NCBI GenBank assembly: GCA_030647965.1
Contig: JAUSIT010000007.1
Span: 1-47,383 of the forward strand
Source: Nanobdellota archaeon
GTDB taxonomy: Archaea; Nanobdellota; Nanobdellia; Pacearchaeales; GW2011-AR1
Length of the DNA stretch: 47,383 nucleotides
Reading direction: 5' to 3'
Shown here: positions 14,804-23,005 of the stretch, piece after piece
Position numbering within the stretch: the first letter of the stretch is position 1
How the letters are laid out: each line of letters starts with the position of its first letter
Position numbers and translations under genes: made by a program
Notes under the pieces: model-generated
The model's input: only the letters and a program-made list of their open reading frames with translations
Databases searched by the model: none
Told to the model about the DNA's origin: nothing

Positions 14804-15844
14804 ATGCGAACAAAAACTATAACTATTACGGGAATTTCAGGAGCAAATACAAAAGAGTTTTGTGCAAAATATGCTCAAGAAAGAGAAAATGTAAAAGTTT
14901 ACAGCACAAGTGATTTAATCTATAAATTAGCTCAAAATATTCCTCCAGAACCTCCTTTTTTAAATGAAAATTTATTAAATCTAAATCCAAAATTTTTAAA
15001 CAGTTTAAGAGATTTGGCTTTTGATAATATGATTGATGATATAAGAAAAGAAAAAGAAAATTATAAGAGAATTGTTATTGACACTCATGCTCAATTTTTT
15101 TGGAATGATGTTTTTCATAATGCCTATAATTGGAGATATTTAAATGAAATAGATTCAGATTTGTTTATTACCTTAATTGATAAACCCTCTTCAATAAAAC
15201 AAAGACAATTAGAAACAGAAAAAGGGCGAATTCAGGAATATGATTTTAGAGATTTGTTATTATGGCAAAATATGGAAATTAATGTAACAAAAGGATGGGC
15301 TGAAAATTTGAAAAAGCCAATGTATATTCTTCCGAATAAACAAAACCCTCAGATAATTGAAAACTTATTAGATAATCATTTTTTAATTTATTTTCAAATG
15401 CCTATGACTGAAGCAAGTTCAGAAGCAAATGATATGATTTCACAGTTTAAAGAAAAGGTTTTACAAGTTGGAAAAGATTTAAACAAACTCCCAACCCCAT
15501 TAATCGATCCAAGAGATATTGATATGGAACAAGGTTCAGGCCTTTCTAATAAAATAGAAAGAACAATAAGAAGGCATACTGTTCATAGAGATTTAAATTG
15601 GTATATTTCAGAAGCAACAGACTTGATTGCATTCTATCCTCCTGGAACAAATATTTCAATTGGAGTAAGTTATGAAACAAAAGAAGGATTTGAAACAGGG
15701 AAAAATGCTTTTGTAGTTTTTCCAAAAGAAAACACTAGTCCATTTATGGATGCTGCAACAAAAGTTTTCAGAACAGAAGAAGAGTTCTTTGATTTTTTTC
15801 CAAACTATATGAAAAAAAGAATTGAAAGGTTTAAGAGAAATTAA
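14804..15844 (+). CDS. P-loop kinase-like protein fused to a deoxyribosyltransferase-like domain
   Basis: 346 aa with two regions. Residues 1-190 resemble an adenylate-kinase-type NTPase: TKTITITGISGANTKEFCAKYA is a degenerate P-loop (GxSGAxTKE), and RIVIDTHAQFFW is in Walker B-like position. Residues 240-330, DRDLNWYISEATDLIAFYPPG then ISIGVSYETKEGFETGKNAFVVFP, resemble nucleoside 2-deoxyribosyltransferases, where D-x-x-W-I-x-E-A-D and G-x-G-Y-E are catalytic or binding motifs. A nucleotide-salvage or nucleotide-sensing role is inferred. It is followed by thioredoxin 34 bases later on its own promoter. Confidence 0.6.
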   Translation: MRTKTITITGISGANTKEFCAKYAQERENVKVYSTSDLIYKLAQNIPPEPPFLNENLLNLNPKFLNSLRDLAFDNMIDDIRKEKENYKRIVIDTHAQFFWNDVFHNAYNWRYLNEIDSDLFITLIDKPSSIKQRQLETEKGRIQEYDFRDLLLWQNMEINVTKGWAENLKKPMYILPNKQNPQIIENLLDNHFLIYFQMPMTEASSEANDMISQFKEKVLQVGKDLNKLPTPLIDPRDIDMEQGSGLSNKIERTIRRHTVHRDLNWYISEATDLIAFYPPGTNISIGVSYETKEGFETGKNAFVVFPKENTSPFMDAATKVFRTEEEFFDFFPNYMKKRIERFKRN

Positions 15845-15878
15845 AAACATTTAAATATCAAATCTTCTAGAATTAATC

Positions 15879-16208
15879 ATGACAAAAATAGATGTGACTG
15901 ATGCAACATTTGAAAAAGAAGTTATATTAAAATCCAATAAAACTCCTGTTCTTGTAGATTTTTGGGCTCAATGGTGCGGACCTTGCATGATGTTAAAACC
16001 AATCTTGGAAAAAATTTCAGAAGAATATAAAGGAAAATTTATTCTTGCAAAATTAAATGTTGAAGAAAATACAAAAAAAGCATCTGATTATAATATTATG
16101 AGTATTCCATCGGTAAAACTTTTCAAAAATGGAGAAGTTGTAGATGAATTTTTAGGAATGATACCTGAAAAAGCAATAAAAGATTTCTTAGATAAAAATT
16201 TGAAATAA
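15879..16208 (+). CDS. trxA: Thioredoxin
   Basis: 109 aa single-domain thioredoxin with PVLVDFWAQWCGPCMMLKPILE; the active-site cysteines are C33 and C36. SIPSVKLFKNGEVVDEF contains the cis-proline loop. Cytoplasmic disulfide reductase that passes electrons from a thioredoxin reductase (not in this window). Full family length. Box ATTTAAATATC at 15850-15860 gives a leaderless start. Confidence 0.95.
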   Translation: MTKIDVTDATFEKEVILKSNKTPVLVDFWAQWCGPCMMLKPILEKISEEYKGKFILAKLNVEENTKKASDYNIMSIPSVKLFKNGEVVDEFLGMIPEKAIKDFLDKNLK

Positions 16209-16239
16209 ATTTTTTTTATTATAAAATAAACCATGGAAC

Positions 16240-16445
16240 TTTATATTTATTAATTATTGCACTTCGTTTTTATACAAAGTCGCCTAGTGGCTCCTAACTA
16301 TTAATAAATATCTTGAACTTTTTCATCTTCCGATTAATCAACGTAATTCAAAAAGTTTTACTCTTTTGTTTTTAGTCACTTATTGTAAGAGCAAAACTTT
16401 TTTTGCAAAAGCAAGATACTTCACAACCGGTTGTGATAAAGAAGT
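16240..16445 (+). repeat. Dispersed structured element, copy I
   Basis: Fills the gap between convergent trxA and rpl15e. In order: a start block 16240-16270 that is identical to copy II at 30 of 31 positions and contains GCACTTCGTT, then GTCGCCTAGTGGCTCC at 16279-16294 (15 of 16 shared with the reverse complement of copy IV). A nested hairpin follows, AAAAAGTTTTACTCTT (16350-16365) with AAGAGCAAAACTTTTT (16387-16402), and then a perfect 16-base palindrome TCACAACCGGTTGTGA at 16421-16436. Short inverted termini ACTTCGTT (16261-16268) and AAAGAAGT (16438-16445) bound it, 7 of 8 pairing. Confidence 0.65.
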
Positions 16446-16467
16446 TCATTTATAAAATTTTTTCTGA

Positions 16468-16986
16468 TTATTTAATATGTCTCAATCCTCTCGATCTTAC
16501 TCCTGCAGAAGTTGTTCCTCTAAATGCTTTTCCTCTTGTGGATTTTGATAAATAAGAAAATTGCCTATCATTTTTTAAATCAGGAGAATCTCTATCTGCT
16601 AAAATAACTTCAAAGAAATAATACATTCCATCTTTTCCTACAAAATAAGAATTTATAACTTCCATATTTCTATATCTTCTTGCTGCTCTTTGTTCTGCAA
16701 CTCCCCTGTAATTCATCTGAAGAGTTTTTCTTACGCTCATTCTTTTTGATCTTCTACCTTTTCTTGGTCTTGGTCTTTTTCTTCCACCCCTTAATAATTT
16801 TACTCTAACAACTATAATTCCTTTTTTTGCTTTATATCCAAGCATTCTTGCTTTTTGTAATTTTAATGGTTTTTCAACTTTTACAATTGCATCAGATGCT
16901 CTCCATTCTACCATTCTTTTTCTTTGAGTTTCTGGGTCAGGAGTTCTCCATGCCTTACTTAAATAATAATATATTCCGTGTGTCAT
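16468..16986 (-). CDS. rpl15e: Large ribosomal subunit protein eL15
   Basis: 172 aa, very basic. MTHGIYYYLSKAWRTPD, KPLKLQKARMLGYKAKKGIIVVRVKLLRGGRKRPRPRKGRRSKRM and NMEVINSYFVGKDGMYYFFEVILAD define eL15. Archaeal eL15 is usually around 190-195 aa; this copy is about 20 residues shorter, chiefly at the C-terminus after TSAGVRSRGLRHIK. Core 50S protein bound to 23S rRNA. Monocistronic; convergent with the copy I element and trxA, and followed upstream by tRNA-Ile on the same strand. Confidence 0.95.
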   Translation of the reverse strand: MTHGIYYYLSKAWRTPDPETQRKRMVEWRASDAIVKVEKPLKLQKARMLGYKAKKGIIVVRVKLLRGGRKRPRPRKGRRSKRMSVRKTLQMNYRGVAEQRAARRYRNMEVINSYFVGKDGMYYFFEVILADRDSPDLKNDRQFSYLSKSTRGKAFRGTTSAGVRSRGLRHIK

Positions 16987-17035
16987 CTTATTTTCATGAA
17001 AAATTGCTTTTTAAATTTATTGAATTATCAATAAA

Positions 17036-17160
17036 TGAGCCTACGCGGATTTGAACCGCGGACCCCTGCCTTTCTTAGTTTCTAATAACTTAGAAAATAC
17101 GTCTCTGATGAAACATACTCATATAAGAGCAGTGCTCTAACCGGGCTGAGCTATAGGCTC
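17036..17160 (-). tRNA. tRNA-Ile(UAU) with 50-nt intron
   Basis: Acceptor GAGCCTA pairs with TAGGCTC, discriminator A at 17036. D stem GCTC/GAGC, anticodon stem CTGCT/GGCAG, T arm CGCGG-TTCAAAT-CCGCG, no encoded CCA. Anticodon TAT in loop CT-TAT-A/A. An intron of 50 nt occupies 17072-17121 at the canonical position after base 37. CTTA (bases 32-35) can pair with TAAG just before the 3' splice site, leaving 3-base bulges TAT and AAA, as in a bulge-helix-bulge splicing motif; the intron-side helix is weak. The mature tRNA is 75 nt. UAU reads AUA codons without needing agmatidine-modified CAU. Confidence 0.9.
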
Positions 17161-17214
17161 GTTTGAAAATAATATCTTAATAATCTATTTAAAGGTTTCT
17201 TGTTTTATTTTATC

Positions 17215-18402
17215 ATGTTACTTGGACTAGTAGGAAAGCCTTCATGTGGAAAATCAACATTCTTTAAAGCAGCGACTATGGCCGATGTTTTAATTGCAGC
17301 ATATCCTTTTTCAACAATAAAACCAAATCGTGGAGTAGGTTATGTTAAAATAGATTGCATTGACAAAGACTTTCATGTTCAGTGCATGCCTAGAACAGGT
17401 TATTGTGTAAAAGGAAAAAGATTTGTTCCTGTTGAGCTTATGGATGTTGCAGGCCTAGTTGAAGGAGCAAGTGAGGGTAGAGGCCTAGGAAATCAATTCT
17501 TAGATGATTTAAGACAGGCTGACTTATTTATTCATCTTGTAGATGTTTCAGGAACAACAGATGCAGAAGGAAAAGAAACACAAGCATACGATCCTGTAAA
17601 TGATGTTACCATGCTTGAAAACGAGCTTGATTTATGGTATTTAGGATTATTATCAAAAGTCTGGAAGGTATTTGCAAGAACTGTTCAGAATTCAAAAGAA
17701 AATTTTGCAAAAGCAGTTGCAAAGCAATTTTCAGGATTAAAAGTAAATGAAGACGATGTAAAAGAAGTTTTAATGAAACTAAAATGTGACCCAGAAAAAC
17801 CTGCTCAATGGACTTCAGAACAATTAAAAAATTTTGCTCATGAATTAAGACATTTAACAAAACCAATGATTATTGCTGCAAACAAAATCGATAAAAAAGA
17901 TTCTGCAAAAAATCTTGAAAATTTAAAAAAAGAATATCCTCATTTAACAATAATTCCTTGTTCTGCAGATTCAGAACTAGCATTAAGAAATGCCTCAAAA
18001 GCAGGAATAATTGAATATCTGCCAGGAGATTCTGATTTTAAAATAAATGAATCCAAAATAAATGATCTTCAGAAAAAAGCCCTTGAAAATATTAAAAAAA
18101 ATATTTTAGAAGTTTATGGTTCAACAGGAGTTCAAAATGTTTTAAATACTGCAATTTTTGATTTGTTAAAATATATTGCAGTATTTCCTGCAGGCGCATC
18201 AAAATTAGCAGATAGCAAGGGAAATATTTTACCAGATTGTTTTTTAGTTCCAAATGGAACAACTTCTCTTGATTTTGCATACAGGTTGCATACTGACTTA
18301 GGAGATAATTTCATAAGGGCAATAGATGCTCATACAAAACAAGTAATAGGCAAAGAGCATAAGCTGAAGCATAGAGACGGAGTAGAAATTATTACGAGAT
18401 AA
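17215..18402 (+). CDS. YchF/Ola1-type OBG GTPase/ATPase
   Basis: 395 aa. P-loop MLLGLVGKPSCGKSTFFKAATMADV, switch region YPFSTIKPNRG, G3 ELMDVAGLVEGASEGRGLGNQFLDDLRQADLFIHLVDVSGT, NKID motif (ANKIDKKD) and a C-terminal TGS domain ending in DLGDNFIRAIDAHT. This is the archaeal branch of the Obg/YchF family, ribosome-associated P-loop NTPases. An in-frame TTG lies at 17200, but the box CTATTTAAAGG (17184-17194) is 25 bases before the ATG at 17215, which I therefore prefer. The gene end is tandemly duplicated (see 18382-18509). Confidence 0.9.
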   Translation: MLLGLVGKPSCGKSTFFKAATMADVLIAAYPFSTIKPNRGVGYVKIDCIDKDFHVQCMPRTGYCVKGKRFVPVELMDVAGLVEGASEGRGLGNQFLDDLRQADLFIHLVDVSGTTDAEGKETQAYDPVNDVTMLENELDLWYLGLLSKVWKVFARTVQNSKENFAKAVAKQFSGLKVNEDDVKEVLMKLKCDPEKPAQWTSEQLKNFAHELRHLTKPMIIAANKIDKKDSAKNLENLKKEYPHLTIIPCSADSELALRNASKAGIIEYLPGDSDFKINESKINDLQKKALENIKKNILEVYGSTGVQNVLNTAIFDLLKYIAVFPAGASKLADSKGNILPDCFLVPNGTTSLDFAYRLHTDLGDNFIRAIDAHTKQVIGKEHKLKHRDGVEIITR

Positions 18403-18509
18403 TCTCTGATTCTCGCTTTAAGAGGTAAAGCTTCGAATGTAGAAATTATAACGAGATAAAATCTAATTTTTGCCTTAAGAGGTAAAACTTCGAATATAGA
18501 AATTATAAC
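18382..18509 (+). repeat. 57-bp tandem repeat duplicating the 3' end and stop codon of the YchF gene
   Basis: Units begin at 18382, 18439 and 18496 (period 57). Each starts GTAGAAATTAT and, in units 1 and 2, reads through ACGAGATAA, that is Val-Glu-Ile-Ile-Thr-Arg-stop. The first unit is the actual gene end; the second repeats it with a few changes; the third stops after about 14 bases. Each unit also contains a small hairpin GCTTTA-agagg-TAAAGC or a variant. The next gene starts at 18567 with its own TATA box (CTTTTAAATAATC). Confidence 0.85.
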
Positions 18510-18566
18510 CTGGAGAATAAATGAACTGATAAAAACTTTTAAATAATCCCCCATATCTGTTTAAAT

Positions 18567-19538
18567 ATGGATGTATTATTTTCAAAAGACTTTGATAAAC
18601 TTCTTGAAAAAATTGATTTTTCAAAATTAGGAAAAAATATAGCAATTAAAGTACATTTTGGTGAAAAAGGATGCGATACATATATGAACCCAGAATTGGT
18701 TAAAAAAATATATCAAAAGATTAGTTCTATTGGAAAAAAAGCAACACTAGTTGAATGTAATGTTCTTTACAAAGGAGAGAGAACGCAAAGTTCTTCGCAT
18801 ATTAAACTTGCAAAAGAACATGGATTTGATTTTGCGCCTATTGATATCTTAGATGGAGAATTAGGACAAAACTTCATAGAAATAAAAGGATGTAAAATTG
18901 GTGAAGGAATAAAAAAATATGATTCTCTGGTTGTCATTAGCCATTTTAAAGGGCATATGATGGCTGGTTTTGGCGGAGCAATTAAAAATTTAGGAATGGG
19001 TTTAGGAAGCAGAGCCGGTAAACTTGCAATGCATTCAAATATTAAACCCCATATTTCTAAAAAATGCACTGGTTGTGGTATTTGTATTCAAAATTGCAAT
19101 GCAAAAGCAATTTCATTAATTGAAGGAAAATCAGAGATAAATCCAAATAAATGTGAAGGTTGTGCTGTGTGTATTTCAGTTTGTCCAGAGGGGGCAGTTT
19201 TAATTCCTTGGGCAAGTGAAACATCAGAGGGATTACAAAGAAAAATTGTAGATTATGCTTCTGCAGTTATTAGTTTATTTAATAATATAATTTTTATTAA
19301 TCTTTTAGAAAATATTACTCCTGATTGTGATTGTATGGGTAAAAAACAAAATCCAGTAATAAAAAATATCGGTTTTATCAAAGGAAATAATATTGTGGCA
19401 GTAGATAAAGCAAGTTTGGATTTAGCTAATAAAAATGGTTTTCAAAAAGTTCAGCCCAACATAAATAAAAATATTCAGATTGATTATGCTATTAAAAAAG
19501 GACTTGGTGAAAAGGAGTATAACCTAATTCAAATTTAA
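18567..19538 (+). CDS. DUF362 protein with two 4Fe-4S clusters
   Basis: 323 aa. The N-terminal two thirds is DUF362 (KNIAIKVHFGEKGCDTYMNPELVKKIY, LVVISHFKGHMMAGFGGAIKNLGMGLGSRAGK). Inserted at about 168-210 are two ferredoxin motifs, CTGCGICIQNCNAKAI and CEGCAVCISVCPEGAV, each giving C-x2-C-x2-C-x3-C(P), so two 4Fe-4S clusters are expected. A redox role is inferred; the substrate of DUF362 proteins is not established. Transcribed with the DUF167 gene that starts 1 base downstream. Confidence 0.85.
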   Translation: MDVLFSKDFDKLLEKIDFSKLGKNIAIKVHFGEKGCDTYMNPELVKKIYQKISSIGKKATLVECNVLYKGERTQSSSHIKLAKEHGFDFAPIDILDGELGQNFIEIKGCKIGEGIKKYDSLVVISHFKGHMMAGFGGAIKNLGMGLGSRAGKLAMHSNIKPHISKKCTGCGICIQNCNAKAISLIEGKSEINPNKCEGCAVCISVCPEGAVLIPWASETSEGLQRKIVDYASAVISLFNNIIFINLLENITPDCDCMGKKQNPVIKNIGFIKGNNIVAVDKASLDLANKNGFQKVQPNINKNIQIDYAIKKGLGEKEYNLIQI

Positions 19539-19539
19539 G

Positions 19540-19758
19540 ATGATAATTCATGTTAAAGTAAAGCCAAATTCTTCTGAGAAAAAAATAATTGATTTTGGGA
19601 ATAATCGGTATTTGATTTATCTTACCTCTCCACCAGAAGATAATCGTGCTAATATAGAATTAATAAATTTTCTTTCAAAACACTTTACAACGCCTGTAAA
19701 AAATATAAAAATAAAGTTCGGAATGACTGGTCATGATAAGGTTATAGATATTGGTTGA
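19540..19758 (+). CDS. DUF167 (YggU-like) protein
   Basis: 72 aa. MIIHVKVKPNSSEKKI, YLTSPPEDNRANIELINFLSKHF and IKFGMTGHDKVIDI match the small DUF167/YggU fold, including the PPxxxxAN motif. Widespread in bacteria, archaea and eukaryotes with unknown biochemical role. Starts 1 base after the DUF362 stop codon, so they are co-translated. Confidence 0.85.
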   Translation: MIIHVKVKPNSSEKKIIDFGNNRYLIYLTSPPEDNRANIELINFLSKHFTTPVKNIKIKFGMTGHDKVIDIG

Positions 19759-19763
19759 ATATC

Positions 19764-20018
19764 TTATTTTCTATTTAAATCTAATCTATTCAAATCTTGC
19801 AATTCTTTATCTCTACTAAATCTATTATATCTAAGAACACTAACAAAAACTGGATGCATAGGGTTATATTTTATTTCTTCACCAATAGCTAATTCTGAAA
19901 GAGGTTCTGCAAATCCAAGAACTTCTAATCCTGAAGCTTTAGTTTTAATTAAAACAGGCAATTCTCCCCAATGATAAATCCTTAAGTTATCATCTACTGT
20001 GATAGTTTTATATTCCAT
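19764..20018 (-). CDS. Small conserved-looking protein, unknown
   Basis: 84 aa, not recognised. It reads MEYKTITVDDNLRIYHWGELPVLIKTKASGLEVLGFAEPL, looks beta-rich with no hydrophobic helix, and ends RFSRDKELQDLNRLDLNRK. Monocistronic, convergent with the DUF167 gene, and divergent from the metallopeptidase. Confidence 0.5.
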   Translation of the reverse strand: MEYKTITVDDNLRIYHWGELPVLIKTKASGLEVLGFAEPLSELAIGEEIKYNPMHPVFVSVLRYNRFSRDKELQDLNRLDLNRK

Positions 20019-20098
20019 TTATTACTACTAAAATATCTGCTTTAAAAATCTTGCGATAGATATAAAAATATAATATTTAATTGAATGATGAGAAAAAG

Positions 20099-20497
20099 AT
20101 GGGAATTCAATACGAAAAAGCAGAAGATATAAGAAAAATTGCAGAAGAAGTTGTCTTAAGGCTTAATTGGAAGCACATTGATTTGGAAAATGTATCTTTT
20201 TTGAGAAGTTATGGTTCTGGCTCAAGAGGAACAATTGCAAGATGTCATGCACTTGGAAAGGCAATGCAAATGGGTTTAAACAGAAAAGGATTTTATCTAA
20301 TTGAAGTAATTTCAGAAAGATTTGATAGAATGAATGAAGAAGAAAAAATTAAAGTTATAATACACGAATTAATGCACATTCCAAAAACTTTTGGCGGGGG
20401 CTTTATTCATCACAATATGGTCAATGAAAGATTTGTAAGAAGAGTTTATGAAGAATACAAAATTAAAGGCAAAGAAAAATTAGGAGGGTATATTTGA
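20099..20497 (+). CDS. Putative metallopeptidase (COG4900 / phage-metallopeptidase-like)
   Basis: 132 aa from ATG 20099. IIHELMHIPKTFGGGFIHHN is an HExxH zinc site with a downstream His, in the arrangement of COG4900 predicted metallopeptidases. LRSYGSGSRGTIARCHALGKAMQ before it is also typical of that group. A TTG at 20081 could extend it by six residues, but the A/T box at 20061-20075 is about 30 bases from the ATG. The following gene starts 2 bases after the stop. Substrate unknown. Confidence 0.7.
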   Translation: MGIQYEKAEDIRKIAEEVVLRLNWKHIDLENVSFLRSYGSGSRGTIARCHALGKAMQMGLNRKGFYLIEVISERFDRMNEEEKIKVIIHELMHIPKTFGGGFIHHNMVNERFVRRVYEEYKIKGKEKLGGYI

Positions 20498-20498
20498 T

Positions 20499-20933
20499 AT
20501 GGCTAGTATTTTATTTAAGGTTTCCGGAGATTTAATTTATAATAAAGAAGTTTTAAATGAAATTAAAGAGTCAATTAACACAAACTGCTGTGTGGGGCTT
20601 ATATATGGTTTCGGAACTATTCTATCTGATAAACTTAGAGAAAAAAATATCTCCTTTTCTTATGAAAATGGAATAAGACAAACAACTACAAAAGGGTTAG
20701 AAATTGCCCAAGAGATTTCAGAAGATATAAAAAAATTTCTGCAGTCAAAATTACCTAAGGTAACTTTAATTTCCCCTGTTAGTTATTTAAATGGGCAAAT
20801 TATAAATACCAATGCAGATGATTTAGTACTTGAATATTTAAAAAATTATGACGCCGTTGTGATATATACTATGAACGGAAGGAATAAGGACAAATTTAAA
20901 GATATTCCCAAAATTAGAATAATAGAAAAATAA
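20499..20933 (+). CDS. Shortened amino-acid-kinase-like protein
   Basis: 144 aa. ILFKVSGDLIYNKEVLNEI resembles the first strand and loop of the amino-acid kinase fold (K-x-SG). VGLIYGFGTILSDKL, NGIRQTTTKGLEI and INTNADDLVLEYLKNYDAVVIYTMNGRNKDKF occupy the positions of the GGG loop, the R-x-T segment, N-x-D-D and the second nucleotide strand. Real members are 230-300 aa and have more glycines in the first two loops, so this is a minimal or degenerate version. Co-transcribed with the metallopeptidase. The fold call is moderate, the substrate unknown. Confidence 0.5.
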   Translation: MASILFKVSGDLIYNKEVLNEIKESINTNCCVGLIYGFGTILSDKLREKNISFSYENGIRQTTTKGLEIAQEISEDIKKFLQSKLPKVTLISPVSYLNGQIINTNADDLVLEYLKNYDAVVIYTMNGRNKDKFKDIPKIRIIEK

Positions 20934-21048
20934 TTTTTAATTTACTAGTTCTACTAACCTTAATACCTTCTGATATAAAAATCTTTTCCCATGAATTTTT
21001 CACGAGGACAAGATTAATAAATCTTAAAATATTCTAATAATTATAAAA

Positions 21049-21165
21049 TCATAAAGAATCATTGCAATTATTACCTTCATCCAATTCATATTCCTCTTCA
21101 TCATACTCTGTTTTTTTTGAGGAATTTTTTTCAGAGTAACTATATATAAAGTCATCACTAGGCAT
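21049..21165 (-). CDS. 38-aa acidic mini-protein (candidate)
   Basis: Minus-strand frame beginning MPSDDFIYSYSEKN and ending with a very acidic EYDEEEYELDEGNN stretch and NCNDSL. It diverges from the ABC transporter with a shared A/T element GCTTATATTTAAGC near 21182-21195, which is nearly palindromic and at suitable distance for both starts. No known family; supported by composition and promoter only. Confidence 0.42.
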   Translation of the reverse strand: MPSDDFIYSYSEKNSSKKTEYDEEEYELDEGNNCNDSL

Positions 21166-21206
21166 TGTAATTAAACTAGTAGCTTATATTTAAGCTTTTA
21201 TACACC

Positions 21207-22988
21207 ATGGAAGAAGAAAAGAAAAAAACAGATTTTAAATATAACTTCAAGACATTTTGGAGTTTATTAAGAAAGTATAAATGGCAGTTTTTTGCACTGC
21301 TTTTCATAATCTTAATTGTAGAAGCACTGGCAATTGCAGATAAATTTTTGTTTAAAATACTGGTCGATAAAGGGGCAGAGTTTGAAAAAGGAACATTACT
21401 TTCTTCTGGTTTTACAGATATTTTAATAATTTTAGCAGGGGTATTTATTTTAGCATTAATAATAAAATCTTTATTAAAATGGATTGAATTGCAATTTATA
21501 AATAACTTAGATAGCAATCTGGTTCTTGATTTGAAAAAACGATTTTTTAATCATATTATTTCTCTTTCATACGGTTTTCATGTATCTAATAAAACAGGAA
21601 GTTTAATTTCAAGACTTTCAAGAGGAAGTAGAGCTGTTGAAAGAATGGCAGACACAATTATATTCAGTTTTTGCCCATTGATTTTTCAATTCATAGTTGC
21701 AGCAGGCTCTATTATTTTATTTGATACTATTTCTACAATAATAATTTTTATTACAATAATCTTATTTATTATTTTTAATTTTGTTATGCAGCAAATACAG
21801 CAGGATTCAAATTTAAGGGCAAATGAAGTAGAAGATATTGAAAAAGCAAATATTGGGGATATGTTTACCAATGTTGATTCTATAAAATATTTTGGAAAAG
21901 ATCAATTTATTAAAAATAAATTTTTGAAATTAATTACTAATACTAAAGACGCATTTATTAAAAATTGGGGCTATTTTAGATGGCTTGATGCAGGAAATAC
22001 CTTTATTCTTGGTTTAGGAACTTTCTTTTTAATTTATTTTTCAGTAATAAAATTCTTAAATGGACAAATGACTCTTGGAACTTTAGTATTTATTTATACT
22101 GTTTATTTAGGATTAATCGGTCCTTTATTTTCATTTACTTATGGCATGAGGGATTTATATAAAGTAATGGCTGATTTTGAATCTTTATTTCAATATTCAA
22201 AAATAGGGCAGGAAGTTAAGGATAAATCTGATGCAAAAATCGTAAAAATTAACGATGGAGAAATTGAATTCAAAAATGTTTCTTTTGATTATGGAAAAAG
22301 AAAAATATTTGAAAATTTTAGTCTAAAAATTCCAAAAAATATGAAAGTTGCTTTAGTTGGCCATTCTGGAAGTGGAAAAAGCACACTTGTTAAATTATTA
22401 TATCGATTCTATGATATAAATCACGGAAAAATTTTAATAGATGGCAAAGATATAAGGGATTTTAAGCAGGAATTTTTAAGGCAGGAAATGGCAATTGTTC
22501 CTCAAGAATGTGTTTTATTTGATGATACAATTTATAATAATATTGCTTTTTCAAACCAAAAAGCATCAAGAGAAGAGATTATGGCTGCAATTAAATTTGC
22601 TCAGCTAGATAAATTAATTAATAATTTTCCATTAAAAGAAAATACAATTGTTGGAGAAAGGGGTGTAAAGCTTTCGGGAGGAGAAAAACAAAGAGTTTCT
22701 ATTGCAAGAGCAATTCTTGCAGATAAAAAAATACTGGTTTTGGATGAAGCAACATCTTCTTTAGATTCAGAAACAGAGCACGAAATACAAAAAGATTTAG
22801 AAAGATTAATGCAAGGCAGAACAACAATAATGATCGCACACAGGCTTTCAACAATAATGAACGCAGATAAGATAGTTGTAATGAAAAATGGAAAAATAGT
22901 TCAGGCAGGAAAACATAATCAGTTAATACAGCAGCCAGGAGAATATAGAAAACTCTGGAGCCTGCAAAAAAGGGGATATATTAAATAA
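21207..22988 (+). CDS. ABC exporter, fused permease and ATPase
   Basis: 593 aa half-transporter. Six predicted membrane helices occupy about residues 25-310. The C-terminal ATPase carries Walker A VGHSGSGKSTLVKLLYRFYDI, Q-loop IVPQECVLFDDT, signature VKLSGGEKQRVSIARA, Walker B ILVLDEATSSLDSETE and the switch His in IAHRLSTI. It should homodimerise and export a lipid, peptide or drug-like substrate; architecture like MsbA/Atm1 types, but nothing here fixes the cargo. Confidence 0.92.
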   Translation: MEEEKKKTDFKYNFKTFWSLLRKYKWQFFALLFIILIVEALAIADKFLFKILVDKGAEFEKGTLLSSGFTDILIILAGVFILALIIKSLLKWIELQFINNLDSNLVLDLKKRFFNHIISLSYGFHVSNKTGSLISRLSRGSRAVERMADTIIFSFCPLIFQFIVAAGSIILFDTISTIIIFITIILFIIFNFVMQQIQQDSNLRANEVEDIEKANIGDMFTNVDSIKYFGKDQFIKNKFLKLITNTKDAFIKNWGYFRWLDAGNTFILGLGTFFLIYFSVIKFLNGQMTLGTLVFIYTVYLGLIGPLFSFTYGMRDLYKVMADFESLFQYSKIGQEVKDKSDAKIVKINDGEIEFKNVSFDYGKRKIFENFSLKIPKNMKVALVGHSGSGKSTLVKLLYRFYDINHGKILIDGKDIRDFKQEFLRQEMAIVPQECVLFDDTIYNNIAFSNQKASREEIMAAIKFAQLDKLINNFPLKENTIVGERGVKLSGGEKQRVSIARAILADKKILVLDEATSSLDSETEHEIQKDLERLMQGRTTIMIAHRLSTIMNADKIVVMKNGKIVQAGKHNQLIQQPGEYRKLWSLQKRGYIK

Positions 22989-23005
22989 CTGATTAAAATG
23001 AAAAC

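Noticed and set aside
17200-17214. TTG start for the YchF-like protein adding FYFI
   Set aside because: The promoter box is too close and the ATG at 17215 begins directly with the family's MLLGLVGKP start.
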